A DNA stretch of 64,000 bases from Mesorhizobium kowhaii (GTDB lineage Bacteria; Pseudomonadota; Alphaproteobacteria; Rhizobiales; Rhizobiaceae), in NCBI RefSeq assembly GCF_003253745.1, contig NZ_MZXV01000080.1, positions 248,001 through 312,000 on the forward strand, in the 5' to 3' direction. Shown piece by piece: positions 1 to 7,663 of the stretch. Made by a program: the position numbers and the translations under genes. Each line of letters starts with the position of its first letter. Within the stretch, counting starts at the first letter, position 1. Under the pieces are notes generated by a model that worked only from the letters and a program-made list of their open reading frames with translations, made no database searches and was not told the origin of the DNA.

Positions 1-112
1 AGACGCCACCGAAGCCTTCGACCTGGGTGTAGCCGAGCTTGCCGAGCGTCTCGAGGACGCCTTCCCAGGGCTGGAAATTGCGGGCGCTGTAAAGTTGGAA
101 TGACCAGTTCAT
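1..112 (-). CDS. sugar phosphate isomerase/epimerase, N-terminal fragment
   Basis: The gene starts at 112 on the minus strand and runs off the left edge, so only about 37 residues are visible. They begin MNWSFQLYSARN and continue with a GxLGYTQVEGFGG-like stretch. This is the usual first strand and helix of xylose-isomerase-like TIM-barrel epimerases. It lies 53 bases downstream of the sugar ATPase gene and is probably the last or next-to-last gene of the importer operon. Its substrate would be the imported sugar or an intermediate, which cannot be told from this fragment. Confidence 0.7.
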   Translation of the reverse strand, partial: MNWSFQLYSARNFQPWEGVLETLGKLGYTQVEGFGGV

Positions 113-165
113 CGTCTCTGTCCGTTCTGCTTGTGGATTGTCGTTGGGAGAGTGGTTCTCGGAAG

Positions 166-1260
166 CTAGATGCGGTTGCCGGTTGCGCTATCGAAGAGCG
201 AAGCGCGCATCGGATCGAAACCGACCGTCACCGCCTCATCGTTTTCGGGCGTGCGTTCCGAGGTGACTCGGACGCTGAAATTCTGCTGGGCAAGCTTGAG
301 CCAGACCAGCGTGTCGGAGCCCATGGGCTCGACCACTTCGACATTGGCGGCTGTCGAGAACGGCCAGCCCGCGCCACTGTTCAGACTCACATGCTCGGGC
401 CTGATACCGAATACGGCCGGGCCGGGAGTTGGAAGCCCGGCAAAGTCATAAGTGCCGAGCGGAATCTTGAGAGCGTCGGCCACGAACCGCCAGCCGCCGT
501 CCACGTTCTCGAGTTGCCCATCGATGAAATTCATCGCGGGTGAGCCGAGGAATCCGGCGACGAAGCGGTTGACCGGGCGGTTGTAGATGGTCTGCGGCGC
601 ATCGAGCTGCTGGATGATGCCACCCTTCATCACCGCAATGCGGTCGGCCAGCGTCATCGCCTCGATCTGATCGTGGGTGACATAGATCATGGTGTTCTGC
701 AGCTTGCGATGCAGCAGCTTGATCTCGACGCGCAGCTCGGCACGCAGCTTGGCGTCGAGATTGGAGAGCGGCTCGTCGAACAGGAACACGTCGACATCGC
801 GCACCAGCGCCCGTCCGATCGCCACGCGCTGGCGCTGGCCGCCGGAAAGTGCTGCCGGTTTACGCTGCAGCAGCGGCTCGATCTGCAGGATCTCGGCCGC
901 CCGCGCGATCCGCTTGGCGATCTCGTCCTTCGCTGTGCCGGCGACACGCAGGCCGAAGGACAGGTTCTTCTCCACCGTCATTTGCGGGTACAGCGCATAG
1001 GACTGGAACACCATGCCGATGCCACGATCCTTGGGTTCTTCCCAGGTGACGTTCTTGCCCTTGATGAAGATGCGGCCTTCGGAGACGTCGAGCAGGCCGG
1101 CAATACAGTTGAGCAAGGTCGACTTGCCGCAGCCGGAGGGGCCGAGCAGCACGATGAACTCGCCCTCGGCGACATCGAGATTGAGTGTCTGCAGGACGGT
1201 CACCACACCGAAACTCAGCGACAGGTCCTGGATCGAAACGCTGGTACCGTTCTGCGCCAT
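166..1260 (-). CDS. sugar ABC transporter ATPase (MalK/UgpC type)
   Basis: This 364-residue cytoplasmic ATPase energises the importer encoded just upstream. Visible motifs in order: Walker A GPSGCGKST near residue 37, Q-loop VFQSYALYP, signature LSGGQRQR, Walker B VFLFDEP, D-loop SNLD and switch histidine in VTHDQ. A C-terminal beta-domain typical of the MalK/UgpC subgroup follows (IRPEHV). I chose the ATG at 1260, which gives the family's normal N terminus. The open frame continues upstream only because it shadows the permease gene. Five bases separate it from that permease. The last of the four transporter genes in the operon. Confidence 0.93.
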   Translation of the reverse strand: MAQNGTSVSIQDLSLSFGVVTVLQTLNLDVAEGEFIVLLGPSGCGKSTLLNCIAGLLDVSEGRIFIKGKNVTWEEPKDRGIGMVFQSYALYPQMTVEKNLSFGLRVAGTAKDEIAKRIARAAEILQIEPLLQRKPAALSGGQRQRVAIGRALVRDVDVFLFDEPLSNLDAKLRAELRVEIKLLHRKLQNTMIYVTHDQIEAMTLADRIAVMKGGIIQQLDAPQTIYNRPVNRFVAGFLGSPAMNFIDGQLENVDGGWRFVADALKIPLGTYDFAGLPTPGPAVFGIRPEHVSLNSGAGWPFSTAANVEVVEPMGSDTLVWLKLAQQNFSVRVTSERTPENDEAVTVGFDPMRASLFDSATGNRI

Positions 1261-1265
1261 ATCCA

Positions 1266-2201
1266 CTAGCCTTTCACCGCGCCAGCGGCGATGCCGCGCA
1301 CGAACCATCGTCCGGAGATGAAGTAGATGAGCAGAGGCACCGCAGCCGTCAGAATGGTTGCCGCCATGTTGACATTGTACTCCCTCACGCCGGTGGTGGT
1401 GTTGACGATGTTGTTGAGCTGCACCGTCATTGGCCAGTTGGCCCGCCCGGCAAACACGACGCCGAACAGGAAGTCGTTCCAGATGCCGGTAACTTGCAGG
1501 ATGACGGCGACGACAGTGATCGGCACCGACATCGGCAGCATGATGTGGAAAAAGATGCGCCAAAAACCCGCACCGTCGACACGCGCTGCCTTGAACAGCT
1601 CGACCGGTATTGCCGCATAGAAATTACGGAACAGCAGCGTCAGGATGGGCATTCCGAAGATCGTGTGCACGATGATGATGCCAGGCAGGGACGCGAACAG
1701 CCCGACCGAGCTCAGTCCGATGATCAATGGATAGATAACGACCTGATAGGGCACGAAGGCGCCAAACACGAGCAACCCGAAGAGCAGGTTGGCGCCCTTG
1801 TATGGCCAGAAGGTCAGCGCGTAACCGTTGATCGACGCGCAGATGATCGAGATGAACACACTCGGCAGGGTGATCTTCACCGAATTGTAAAAGCCTGGAC
1901 TGAGGCCGTTGCAGTCGCGACCGGTGCAGGCATGCCGCCAGGCGTCGGCCCAGGGCTGAAAGGTCGGCTCGCCCGGAAGGTTGAAAAGATGTCCCAGCCT
2001 GATCTCCGGCATCCCCTTCAACGATGTGACGATCATGATGTAGACCGGAATGAGGAAGAAGAGAGCCGCAACGACCAGGAAAGCATAGATGCCGATGCGA
2101 CCGGCCGATATCCGTCGCGGTTTCGGCCCGAAGGGCGCCACGCCAGCCTGATCCGGCGCTTCCTGGACCGGTTGAATTGCGGTGATCTGTCCGGCGGTCA
2201 T
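1266..2201 (-). CDS. sugar ABC transporter permease (MalG type)
   Basis: A 311-residue inner-membrane permease of the carbohydrate uptake-1 family. The hydrophobic stretch YAFLVVAALFFLIPVYIMIV after about 55 residues is the first membrane segment. The EAA loop that docks on the ATPase is seen as ELFKAARVDGAGFWRIFF. The periplasmic loop between the first two segments is somewhat long and contains two cysteines (ACTGRDC). The start at 2201 overlaps the stop of the preceding permease by four bases (ATGA), indicating translational coupling. Resembles glucose/mannose-type permeases, but the substrate is not provable here. Confidence 0.92.
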   Translation of the reverse strand: MTAGQITAIQPVQEAPDQAGVAPFGPKPRRISAGRIGIYAFLVVAALFFLIPVYIMIVTSLKGMPEIRLGHLFNLPGEPTFQPWADAWRHACTGRDCNGLSPGFYNSVKITLPSVFISIICASINGYALTFWPYKGANLLFGLLVFGAFVPYQVVIYPLIIGLSSVGLFASLPGIIIVHTIFGMPILTLLFRNFYAAIPVELFKAARVDGAGFWRIFFHIMLPMSVPITVVAVILQVTGIWNDFLFGVVFAGRANWPMTVQLNNIVNTTTGVREYNVNMAATILTAAVPLLIYFISGRWFVRGIAAGAVKG

Positions 2202-3094
2202 GCGCCCGCTTCCCGCAAACGATTTCGCCGCCATAGTAGAATTCCGCTGAAAGCCAGCACGACCAGGACCGGCAGCAGCATCATCGTTGCCGCAGCCATG
2301 CCTTGGCCGACGTTCTGGCGAACTGTGATGAGCTGGATGACGTAGACTGCCGGCATGGACGTGGCGATGCCAGGCCCACCGCCAGTCATGGCAATAACCA
2401 GGTCGTAGACGCGCACCACGCTTACGCACTGGAGAACGAAGGCAGTGGCGAAGGCACCTTTCATCATCGGCGCCACGATGGACATGTGCGTGCGCCACGT
2501 TGGGATGCCGTCGACCCTCGCCGCTTTCCAGATATCCTCGTCAATGCCGCGCAGGCCGGCAAGCAGGATCGCCATCGTCACGCCCGAGCCCTGCCAGATG
2601 CCCGCCACGACCAGCGCGTACAGCGCGGTCTCGGCACTGACCAGCGGGGCGAAGCTGAAGCTCGACCAGCCCCAGTTGCGGAGCGCCTCTTGCAGGCCGA
2701 GGTTCGGGTCGAGCGCCCATTGCCACACCAGTCCGGTGACGATCAGCGACATGGCGAAAGGATACAGGAAGATCGAGCGGAAAAGGTCCTCCTGCCGGAT
2801 GCGCTGGTCCATGAAAACGGCGAGCAGATAGCCGAACACCATGTTGCAGGTGATGGACATCAGGCCGAAGAACCAGATGTTGTTGACCGAGACGAGCCAG
2901 CGGTTATCGGCCCAGAGGCGCCTATACTGCGCCAGACCGACGAAATCGTAGGTGGGGAAGAGCTTCGAACTGGTGAAGGACCATAGCACCGAGAAGCCGA
3001 TGCCGATCACGAACACGCCGACGGCAACGAGAATCATCGGTATCGTCCCGATGACGGCGGGCAGGTGAAATCTGCGCCTCCAGCTCTTCTGCAT
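2198..3094 (-). CDS. sugar ABC transporter permease (MalF type)
   Basis: A 298-residue partner permease. It has a short basic N terminus (MQKSWRRRFHL), a first membrane helix (AVIGTIPMILVAVGVFVIGI) and about six segments in total. The EAA motif reads IWKAARVDGIPTWRTHM. Together with the MalG-type protein it would form the heterodimeric membrane channel. It lies about 205 bases downstream of the binding-protein gene, and a stem-loop occupies that gap. Family length is normal and no damage is seen. Confidence 0.92.
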   Translation of the reverse strand: MQKSWRRRFHLPAVIGTIPMILVAVGVFVIGIGFSVLWSFTSSKLFPTYDFVGLAQYRRLWADNRWLVSVNNIWFFGLMSITCNMVFGYLLAVFMDQRIRQEDLFRSIFLYPFAMSLIVTGLVWQWALDPNLGLQEALRNWGWSSFSFAPLVSAETALYALVVAGIWQGSGVTMAILLAGLRGIDEDIWKAARVDGIPTWRTHMSIVAPMMKGAFATAFVLQCVSVVRVYDLVIAMTGGGPGIATSMPAVYVIQLITVRQNVGQGMAAATMMLLPVLVVLAFSGILLWRRNRLREAGA

Positions 3095-3252
3095 CGTCAG
3101 TCTTTCTCCGCTTCCACCGACACCCTTGGGTCATTTGCCGACGTGAAGATCAGCTCTGTCCGGACCACCGGGCTCCGGATCGCCGCAGCTTCCCGTCCTG
3201 CGATTGTCAGCCCGTCGCCGAGAAAAGGAGCTTCCTGTCGGGTCGGGACGCG

Positions 3253-3285
3253 CCAGAGGCACCGCTGCAACGGCGGCGCCTCTGG
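3253..3285. other. stem-loop between binding-protein and permease genes
   Basis: CCAGAGGC and GCCTCTGG pair perfectly. After one A/C mismatch the stem continues with CCGC/GCGG around a seven-base loop, giving about 12 pairs. No T run follows on the minus strand, so it looks more like an mRNA-stabilising or processing structure than a terminator. It would favour higher levels of the binding protein than of the permeases. The rest of 3095-3299 shows nothing else clear. Confidence 0.6.
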
Positions 3286-3299
3286 GTACTGATCAGCTC

Positions 3300-4556
3300 C
3301 TAATCGGAACTGCCGATGATCGTGGCGAACTTCGCAGTGGCATCGTCAGCCGTCATGGAGTCGTCGGCGAAGAATTGGGCGACGAGCTCATTGAGCTGCT
3401 GATTGGTGTTCTCGGTGATGAACCGGTTCGTCGCGGTGACGATGTTGGCTGGGTCTTCCACCGCTTTCAGCGACTTCTGCATGCACGGGTCGGCCGTCGA
3501 CATGTCGACATCGCCACGCACGGGCATGGAACCCTTGGCGTTGTTGAAGGCGACCTGAACCTCCGGGCTGATGAGCAGCGCGGCAAGACGCTTCTGCGCT
3601 GCCTCGACATCCGCATTGCCCTGCTTGAAGAACAGGATGATGTCGCCGTCGGTGCTGACCACCGGCTTGGCCTCGTTCAAGCCGATCATGCAGCCGAAAT
3701 CCTTGACTCCGGTCATGCCGGCGGCGGCGAACTCGCCGCGCGCCCAGTCGCCCATCACCTGAAGTCCGGCCTTGCCGGTGATCACCAGGTTGGTGGTGTC
3801 GTTCCAGTTGCGGTTGGCGTAGCCGTTGTCGGTGAACTGCTTCAGGGTCCTCAATTGCGTGAAGACGCCTTTCATCTCGGGGCCGCCGGCAATTTCGGCG
3901 CTCTTGGTGGTATACATCTTGTCGCGCTGGGCGACACCGAGAGCCTCGGTGACCATGTCCTGGAAGAGCAACTGAATCTGCCAGCCGTTTCCGTCGCCGC
4001 CGATTGCGAAGGGAATGAGGCCTGCCTCTTTGATCTTCGGCGCTGCCGCGATGAAATCGGCCAGGTTCTTCGGCTCTGGCACGCCCGCTTTTTCGAAGAC
4101 CGGCTTGGAGTACCAGGCCCAGTAGTTGGAATGAATGTTGACCGGAACGCACCACCAGTGGCCGTCAACGAGGCAGGCGCTGCCGATAGCCTTCGGGCGA
4201 ATGACCTCGTCCCACTTGCCGGCGGTCGCGACGTCCGTGAGGTCGAGCAGCTTCCCGCCCGAAATCAGTTCCTCGTACTGCCGACCGGGATTGAACTGAG
4301 CGGCACCGGGCGGATCGCCGCCGAGCACGCGCTGCATGACGGTCGAGCGCGCGGTTTCGCCGAGAGCGATGGCGCTATCCACCCAGCGGTCGCCGTGGCC
4401 GTCATTGTCAAAGGCCTTTGCGAACTGCGAGACCGCCGCCGACTCGCCCTTCGACGTCCACCAGTGAATCACTTCCAGGTCCGTCGCGGCGGCCGGACCG
4501 GCAAATTGTAGAGCAGCCGTCGCTGCCAGCGCAGCGGTCAAAAGTCTGTATCGCAT
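3300..4556 (-). CDS. sugar ABC transporter substrate-binding protein (family 1)
   Basis: A 418-residue periplasmic binding protein. The start at 4556 is supported by a strong ribosome binding site (GGGAGGAAC) and yields a clean signal peptide, MRYRLLTAALAATAALQFAG, with cleavage near AAATD. The mature protein begins with the family pattern LEVIHWWTSKGE. The central aromatic-rich stretch HWWCVPVNIHSNYWAWYSK is typical of glucose/mannose-type binding proteins of this family. It is the first gene of the importer operon and is divergent from a LacI regulator, which likely represses it. Confidence 0.93.
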   Translation of the reverse strand: MRYRLLTAALAATAALQFAGPAAATDLEVIHWWTSKGESAAVSQFAKAFDNDGHGDRWVDSAIALGETARSTVMQRVLGGDPPGAAQFNPGRQYEELISGGKLLDLTDVATAGKWDEVIRPKAIGSACLVDGHWWCVPVNIHSNYWAWYSKPVFEKAGVPEPKNLADFIAAAPKIKEAGLIPFAIGGDGNGWQIQLLFQDMVTEALGVAQRDKMYTTKSAEIAGGPEMKGVFTQLRTLKQFTDNGYANRNWNDTTNLVITGKAGLQVMGDWARGEFAAAGMTGVKDFGCMIGLNEAKPVVSTDGDIILFFKQGNADVEAAQKRLAALLISPEVQVAFNNAKGSMPVRGDVDMSTADPCMQKSLKAVEDPANIVTATNRFITENTNQQLNELVAQFFADDSMTADDATAKFATIIGSSD

Positions 4557-4572
4557 TTCGGTTCCTCCCAGA

Positions 4573-4590
4573 ATCTGAAACGTTACAGAT
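4573..4590. promoter_or_regulatory. LacI-type operator 1 (proximal to the binding-protein gene)
   Basis: ATCTGAAACGTTACAGAT is an 18-base near-perfect palindrome with the central CG typical of LacI-family operators. Only one symmetric pair mismatches. It lies 17 bases upstream of the binding-protein start. A second copy in reverse orientation lies 273 bases away beside the regulator gene. Confidence 0.72.
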
Positions 4591-4845
4591 TTTCGATACG
4601 GGAATTGCGTGGGCTGCGCAACCCATGAAACGAAGCGAGTTGGACATTTTTTCGAGCTGCGAACAAATTCGCGTGGACAGCCACTCCATGTGCGCTGCAA
4701 CATGGATCGCTGCGCTGCAAAACATCGAAATGGCGCGCAAAGGCCGGCAAAAGGCGATGGCAAGGCGATTTCTTCTGGAATCCCAATGGGTTTCGCAAGA
4801 CAGCCGTCCATCTCGCCGCGAGCGTCCGACATCTCGACATTGGCA

Positions 4846-4861
4846 ATCTGTAACGTTTCAG
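4846..4861. promoter_or_regulatory. LacI-type operator 2 (proximal to the regulator gene)
   Basis: ATCTGTAACGTTTCAG is the reverse complement of the same 16 bases in operator 1. The centres (4581.5 and 4854.5) are exactly 273 bases apart, which is 26 turns at 10.5 bases per turn. This suits looping by a tetrameric repressor and probably autoregulation. No other gene or obvious signal is seen between 4591 and 4845. Confidence 0.72.
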
Positions 4862-4961
4862 TATATTGACGCTTCGCCGGGGCTGGAACGCAATATCACA
4901 TCGCTATGGCGGCGATTGCCGACCCGGCCTGCGACTGCTATGCGCCTGACGGGCGGGACGA

Positions 4962-6014
4962 ATGGACAGACGGCGTACGGAAAAGAACGAGGAGGCATTG
5001 GCGCAAGGGCGCCCGACGTTGAAGACGCTTGCCTTCATGACCGGGCTCGGCGTCACCACCGTGTCGCGAGCCTTGAAGGACGCCCCGGAAATCGGCGCCG
5101 AAACCAGGCGTCGTGTCCAGCTCGTCGCCAAGCAGATCGGCTACCGGCCGAACCGCGCCGGCGTGCGCCTGCGCACCGGCAGGACCAATGTCATCAGCCT
5201 CGTGCTCAACACCGATCGCGAGATCATGAGCTTCGTCTCGGACATCATCTACGGCGTTTCGGAAGTGCTCGCCGAAACGCCCTATCATCTGATCGTCACG
5301 CCCTATTCCCGCTCGCAGGATCCACTCGACCCCATACGCTATCTGGTCGAGACAGGCTCCGCCGACGGCGTCATCATCTCGCGCACCCAGCCGAACGATC
5401 CGCGCGCCCGGTACATGCTGGAGCATGGCATGCCTTTTGCCACGCATGGCCGCACCGACATGGGCCTCGTCCACCCCTACCATGACTTCGACAACCATGC
5501 TTTCGCGGTTGCAGCCGTGCACCGGTTGGCCAGCATGGGCCGGCGCAAGCTGGCGCTTCTGTCGCCGCCGCCCGGGTTGACCTACTATGGCCACACGCTG
5601 AACGGCTTTGCCGATGCGCTGAGCGAGGTTGGCGCCAGCGAAATTCCGTTCAACACTGTTTCAATCGACCATACGATCGAGCAGATCAGGAGCCGGACCG
5701 CACAGGTGATGCGCCGCGAAAACCGGCCGGACGGCTTCGTCAGCAGCGCAGCCGCCGCGACACTCGCCATCGTCGCCGGCATCGAGGATGCCGGCCTCAA
5801 ACTCGGCCGCGACGTCGACGTGGTGTCCAAGCAGTCGTCGGACCTGCTGCACCTGTTCCGCAGGGAATTGTTGGTCGTCAACGAGAACTTCCGGCTGGCG
5901 GGTTCCGAGCTTGCCCGCTCCGTTCTGGGCTGGATCGGTGGCGCCGCACCCGGCTCGTTGCAGAGCCTGAGCGCAGCCAGTGACGTCCTGTCGCTCAGCC
6001 AGGCAGTGCCCTAG
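4962..6014 (+). CDS. LacI-family transcriptional regulator
   Basis: A 350-residue regulator. A helix-turn-helix at about residues 18-62 includes TLAFMTGLGVTTVSRALKDA and the hinge-proximal IGYRPNRAG. A periplasmic-binding-like sugar sensor domain follows (NVISLVLNTDREI onward). The N-terminal 17 residues precede the usual start of the family, so a slightly later start is possible. It is divergent from the sugar importer, and the two matching palindromes in the shared 405-base intergenic region are its likely targets. Inducer probably the imported sugar. Confidence 0.93.
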   Translation: MDRRRTEKNEEALAQGRPTLKTLAFMTGLGVTTVSRALKDAPEIGAETRRRVQLVAKQIGYRPNRAGVRLRTGRTNVISLVLNTDREIMSFVSDIIYGVSEVLAETPYHLIVTPYSRSQDPLDPIRYLVETGSADGVIISRTQPNDPRARYMLEHGMPFATHGRTDMGLVHPYHDFDNHAFAVAAVHRLASMGRRKLALLSPPPGLTYYGHTLNGFADALSEVGASEIPFNTVSIDHTIEQIRSRTAQVMRRENRPDGFVSSAAAATLAIVAGIEDAGLKLGRDVDVVSKQSSDLLHLFRRELLVVNENFRLAGSELARSVLGWIGGAAPGSLQSLSAASDVLSLSQAVP

Positions 6015-6027
6015 CCCCTTGCTTGAC

Positions 6028-6072
6028 GCAACTCCGGACGGAAAAACCGTTTCACACTTTTCCTGGAGTTGC
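6028..6072. repeat. palindromic intergenic repeat, family A copy 1
   Basis: A 45-base element bounded by GCAACTCC and GGAGTTGC, with interior CGGACGGAAAAACCG...CACTTTTCC. Other copies in the window have arms GCAATTCC/GGAATTGC. Here both arms changed together (T to C and A to G), which keeps the pairing. It sits between the convergent ends of the lacI-type gene and gnd, one base short of the gnd stop codon. Confidence 0.8.
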
Positions 6073-6073
6073 T

Positions 6074-7501
6074 TTAGCCAGCCGCACCACTGCCCCACGG
6101 CCCGTGGAATGCCCCCGGTCCGTCGATACGCTCGAAGCCATGCGCGCCAAAGAAATCGCGCTGCGCCTGGATCAGGTTCGAGGTGCCGCGGCCCTGGCGG
6201 TAACTGTCGAAATACGCCAGCGCTGAAGACAGCGCCGGCACCGGCGAGCCTGCCTCCGATGCCCTTGCCACGATACGCCGTAGCGACGGATGCGCTTCCT
6301 GCATCAGGGCAATGAAGGCCGGCGCCATCAATAGATTGGTCGATGCGCCGCCGGAACCGAACGCCTCGGCCATCGTATCGAGAAGCTGCGAGCGGATGAT
6401 GCAGCCGGCGCGCCAGATCCTGGCGATGGTCGGCATCGGCAGGTTCCAGTTGAACTCCTTCGACGCACCGCTCATCACCGCAAACCCTTGCGCATAGGCG
6501 GCGATCTTGCCGGCGAACAGCGCCAGTTCGAGATCTCCAAGCAAAGCGTTCCTGTCACCGGAAATCTTCGTCACGCCGATGTTGCCATAGGCTTTTTCCG
6601 CCGCCAGCCGCTCGTCCTTGATCGACGATAGCACGCGCGCCGCCACCGCCGCCTCGATCGCGGTCGCCGGAATGCCGAGCTGCTGCGCCTCGATGACCGA
6701 CCATTTGCCGGTGCCCTTCTGGCCGGCGCGATCGAGGATGATGTCGACCACCGGCTTGCCGGTCTTCGGATCGTCTGATGCCAGCACCTTGGCGGTGATC
6801 TCGATCAGGTAGGAATTGAGCCTGCCCTTGTTCCAATTGGCGAACTCCGCGCCAATGTCCTTCGGCCCCATGCCGAGGCCGTCGCGCAGGATGCCGTAGA
6901 TTTCGGCGATCATCTGCATGTCGGCATATTCGATGCCGTTGTGGATGGTCTTGACGAAATGGCCGGCGCCGTCGGTGCCGAGCCACGCCGCGCAAGGCTC
7001 GTCGTTGAATTTGGCGGAGATCGCGGTCAGCACGTTCTCGACGCGCTTCCAAGACTCTTCCGTGCCGCCGACCATGATCGACGGCCCGTGGCGCGCGCCC
7101 TCCTCACCGCCGGACACGCCCATGCCGATGAAAGTCAGACCCGAGCCAGAAAGCTCGGAGAAGCGCCGCATCGTGTCGCGGAAATTGGCGTTGCCGGCGT
7201 CGATGACGATGTCGTTGGCCGACAGCACGCCGCGCAAGGCTTCGATCTGTTCGTCGACCGGCTTACCGGCCAGCACCATGATGATGATCGGGCGCGGCGG
7301 TCGGATCGCGGCGGCGAGTTCCTCCAGGCTGTAGCACGGCACCACCATGTCCTTCAGCGCGCCGGCATTCTCGACGAAAGCGTCGGTGCGTGCCCTGGTT
7401 CGGTTGAAGACAGCGATGCGGTGGCCGTGTTCGGCGATGTTGAGCGCCAGGTTGGAGCCCATCGTGCCAAGGCCGATCAGGCCGATTTCGGCTTTTTCCA
7501 T
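6074..7501 (-). CDS. gnd: 6-phosphogluconate dehydrogenase, decarboxylating
   Basis: A 475-residue cytoplasmic enzyme of the pentose phosphate pathway that oxidises and decarboxylates 6-phosphogluconate to ribulose 5-phosphate with NADP. Visible signatures: Rossmann loop GLGTMGSNLALNIAEHG, NRTRAR after beta-2 (NADP preference), the substrate loop GVSGGEEGARHGPS and the catalytic lysine region HFVKTIHNGIEYADMQ. DRAGQKGTGKW also matches the family. I chose the start at 7501 (MEKAEIGLIG), as the upstream extension lacks homology features. It is a single gene, convergent with the lacI-type gene. Confidence 0.97.
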   Translation of the reverse strand: MEKAEIGLIGLGTMGSNLALNIAEHGHRIAVFNRTRARTDAFVENAGALKDMVVPCYSLEELAAAIRPPRPIIIMVLAGKPVDEQIEALRGVLSANDIVIDAGNANFRDTMRRFSELSGSGLTFIGMGVSGGEEGARHGPSIMVGGTEESWKRVENVLTAISAKFNDEPCAAWLGTDGAGHFVKTIHNGIEYADMQMIAEIYGILRDGLGMGPKDIGAEFANWNKGRLNSYLIEITAKVLASDDPKTGKPVVDIILDRAGQKGTGKWSVIEAQQLGIPATAIEAAVAARVLSSIKDERLAAEKAYGNIGVTKISGDRNALLGDLELALFAGKIAAYAQGFAVMSGASKEFNWNLPMPTIARIWRAGCIIRSQLLDTMAEAFGSGGASTNLLMAPAFIALMQEAHPSLRRIVARASEAGSPVPALSSALAYFDSYRQGRGTSNLIQAQRDFFGAHGFERIDGPGAFHGPWGSGAAG

Positions 7502-7536
7502 CGTTTCTTCCCTGCTTCGAATCTTGTTGGTTGAAG

Positions 7537-7553
7537 CCCCGCGATTTGCGGGG
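7537..7553. other. small stem-loop upstream of gnd
   Basis: CCCCGC and GCGGGG pair around GATTT, in the 162-base gap between the copper cluster and gnd. No T run follows on the minus strand, so a terminator role for the copper operon is only possible. The rest of the gap should hold the gnd promoter, but I cannot define it. Confidence 0.35.
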
Positions 7554-7663
7554 ATGCCCATTCTTGGGCGAGATGATTGACGGGCCTTTCGGGCCGCGTC
7601 AACCGCCTCGCCGAATTGTGTTGCATCGGCCCGAGCCCGTGCCGAGGCGCTTGGCGGTCCGGC

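Noticed and set aside
3204..4511. A 435-codon plus-strand frame opposite the sugar-binding protein
   Set aside because: It is the complement of a gene with a signal peptide, ribosome site and family motifs, and its own sequence shows no domain.
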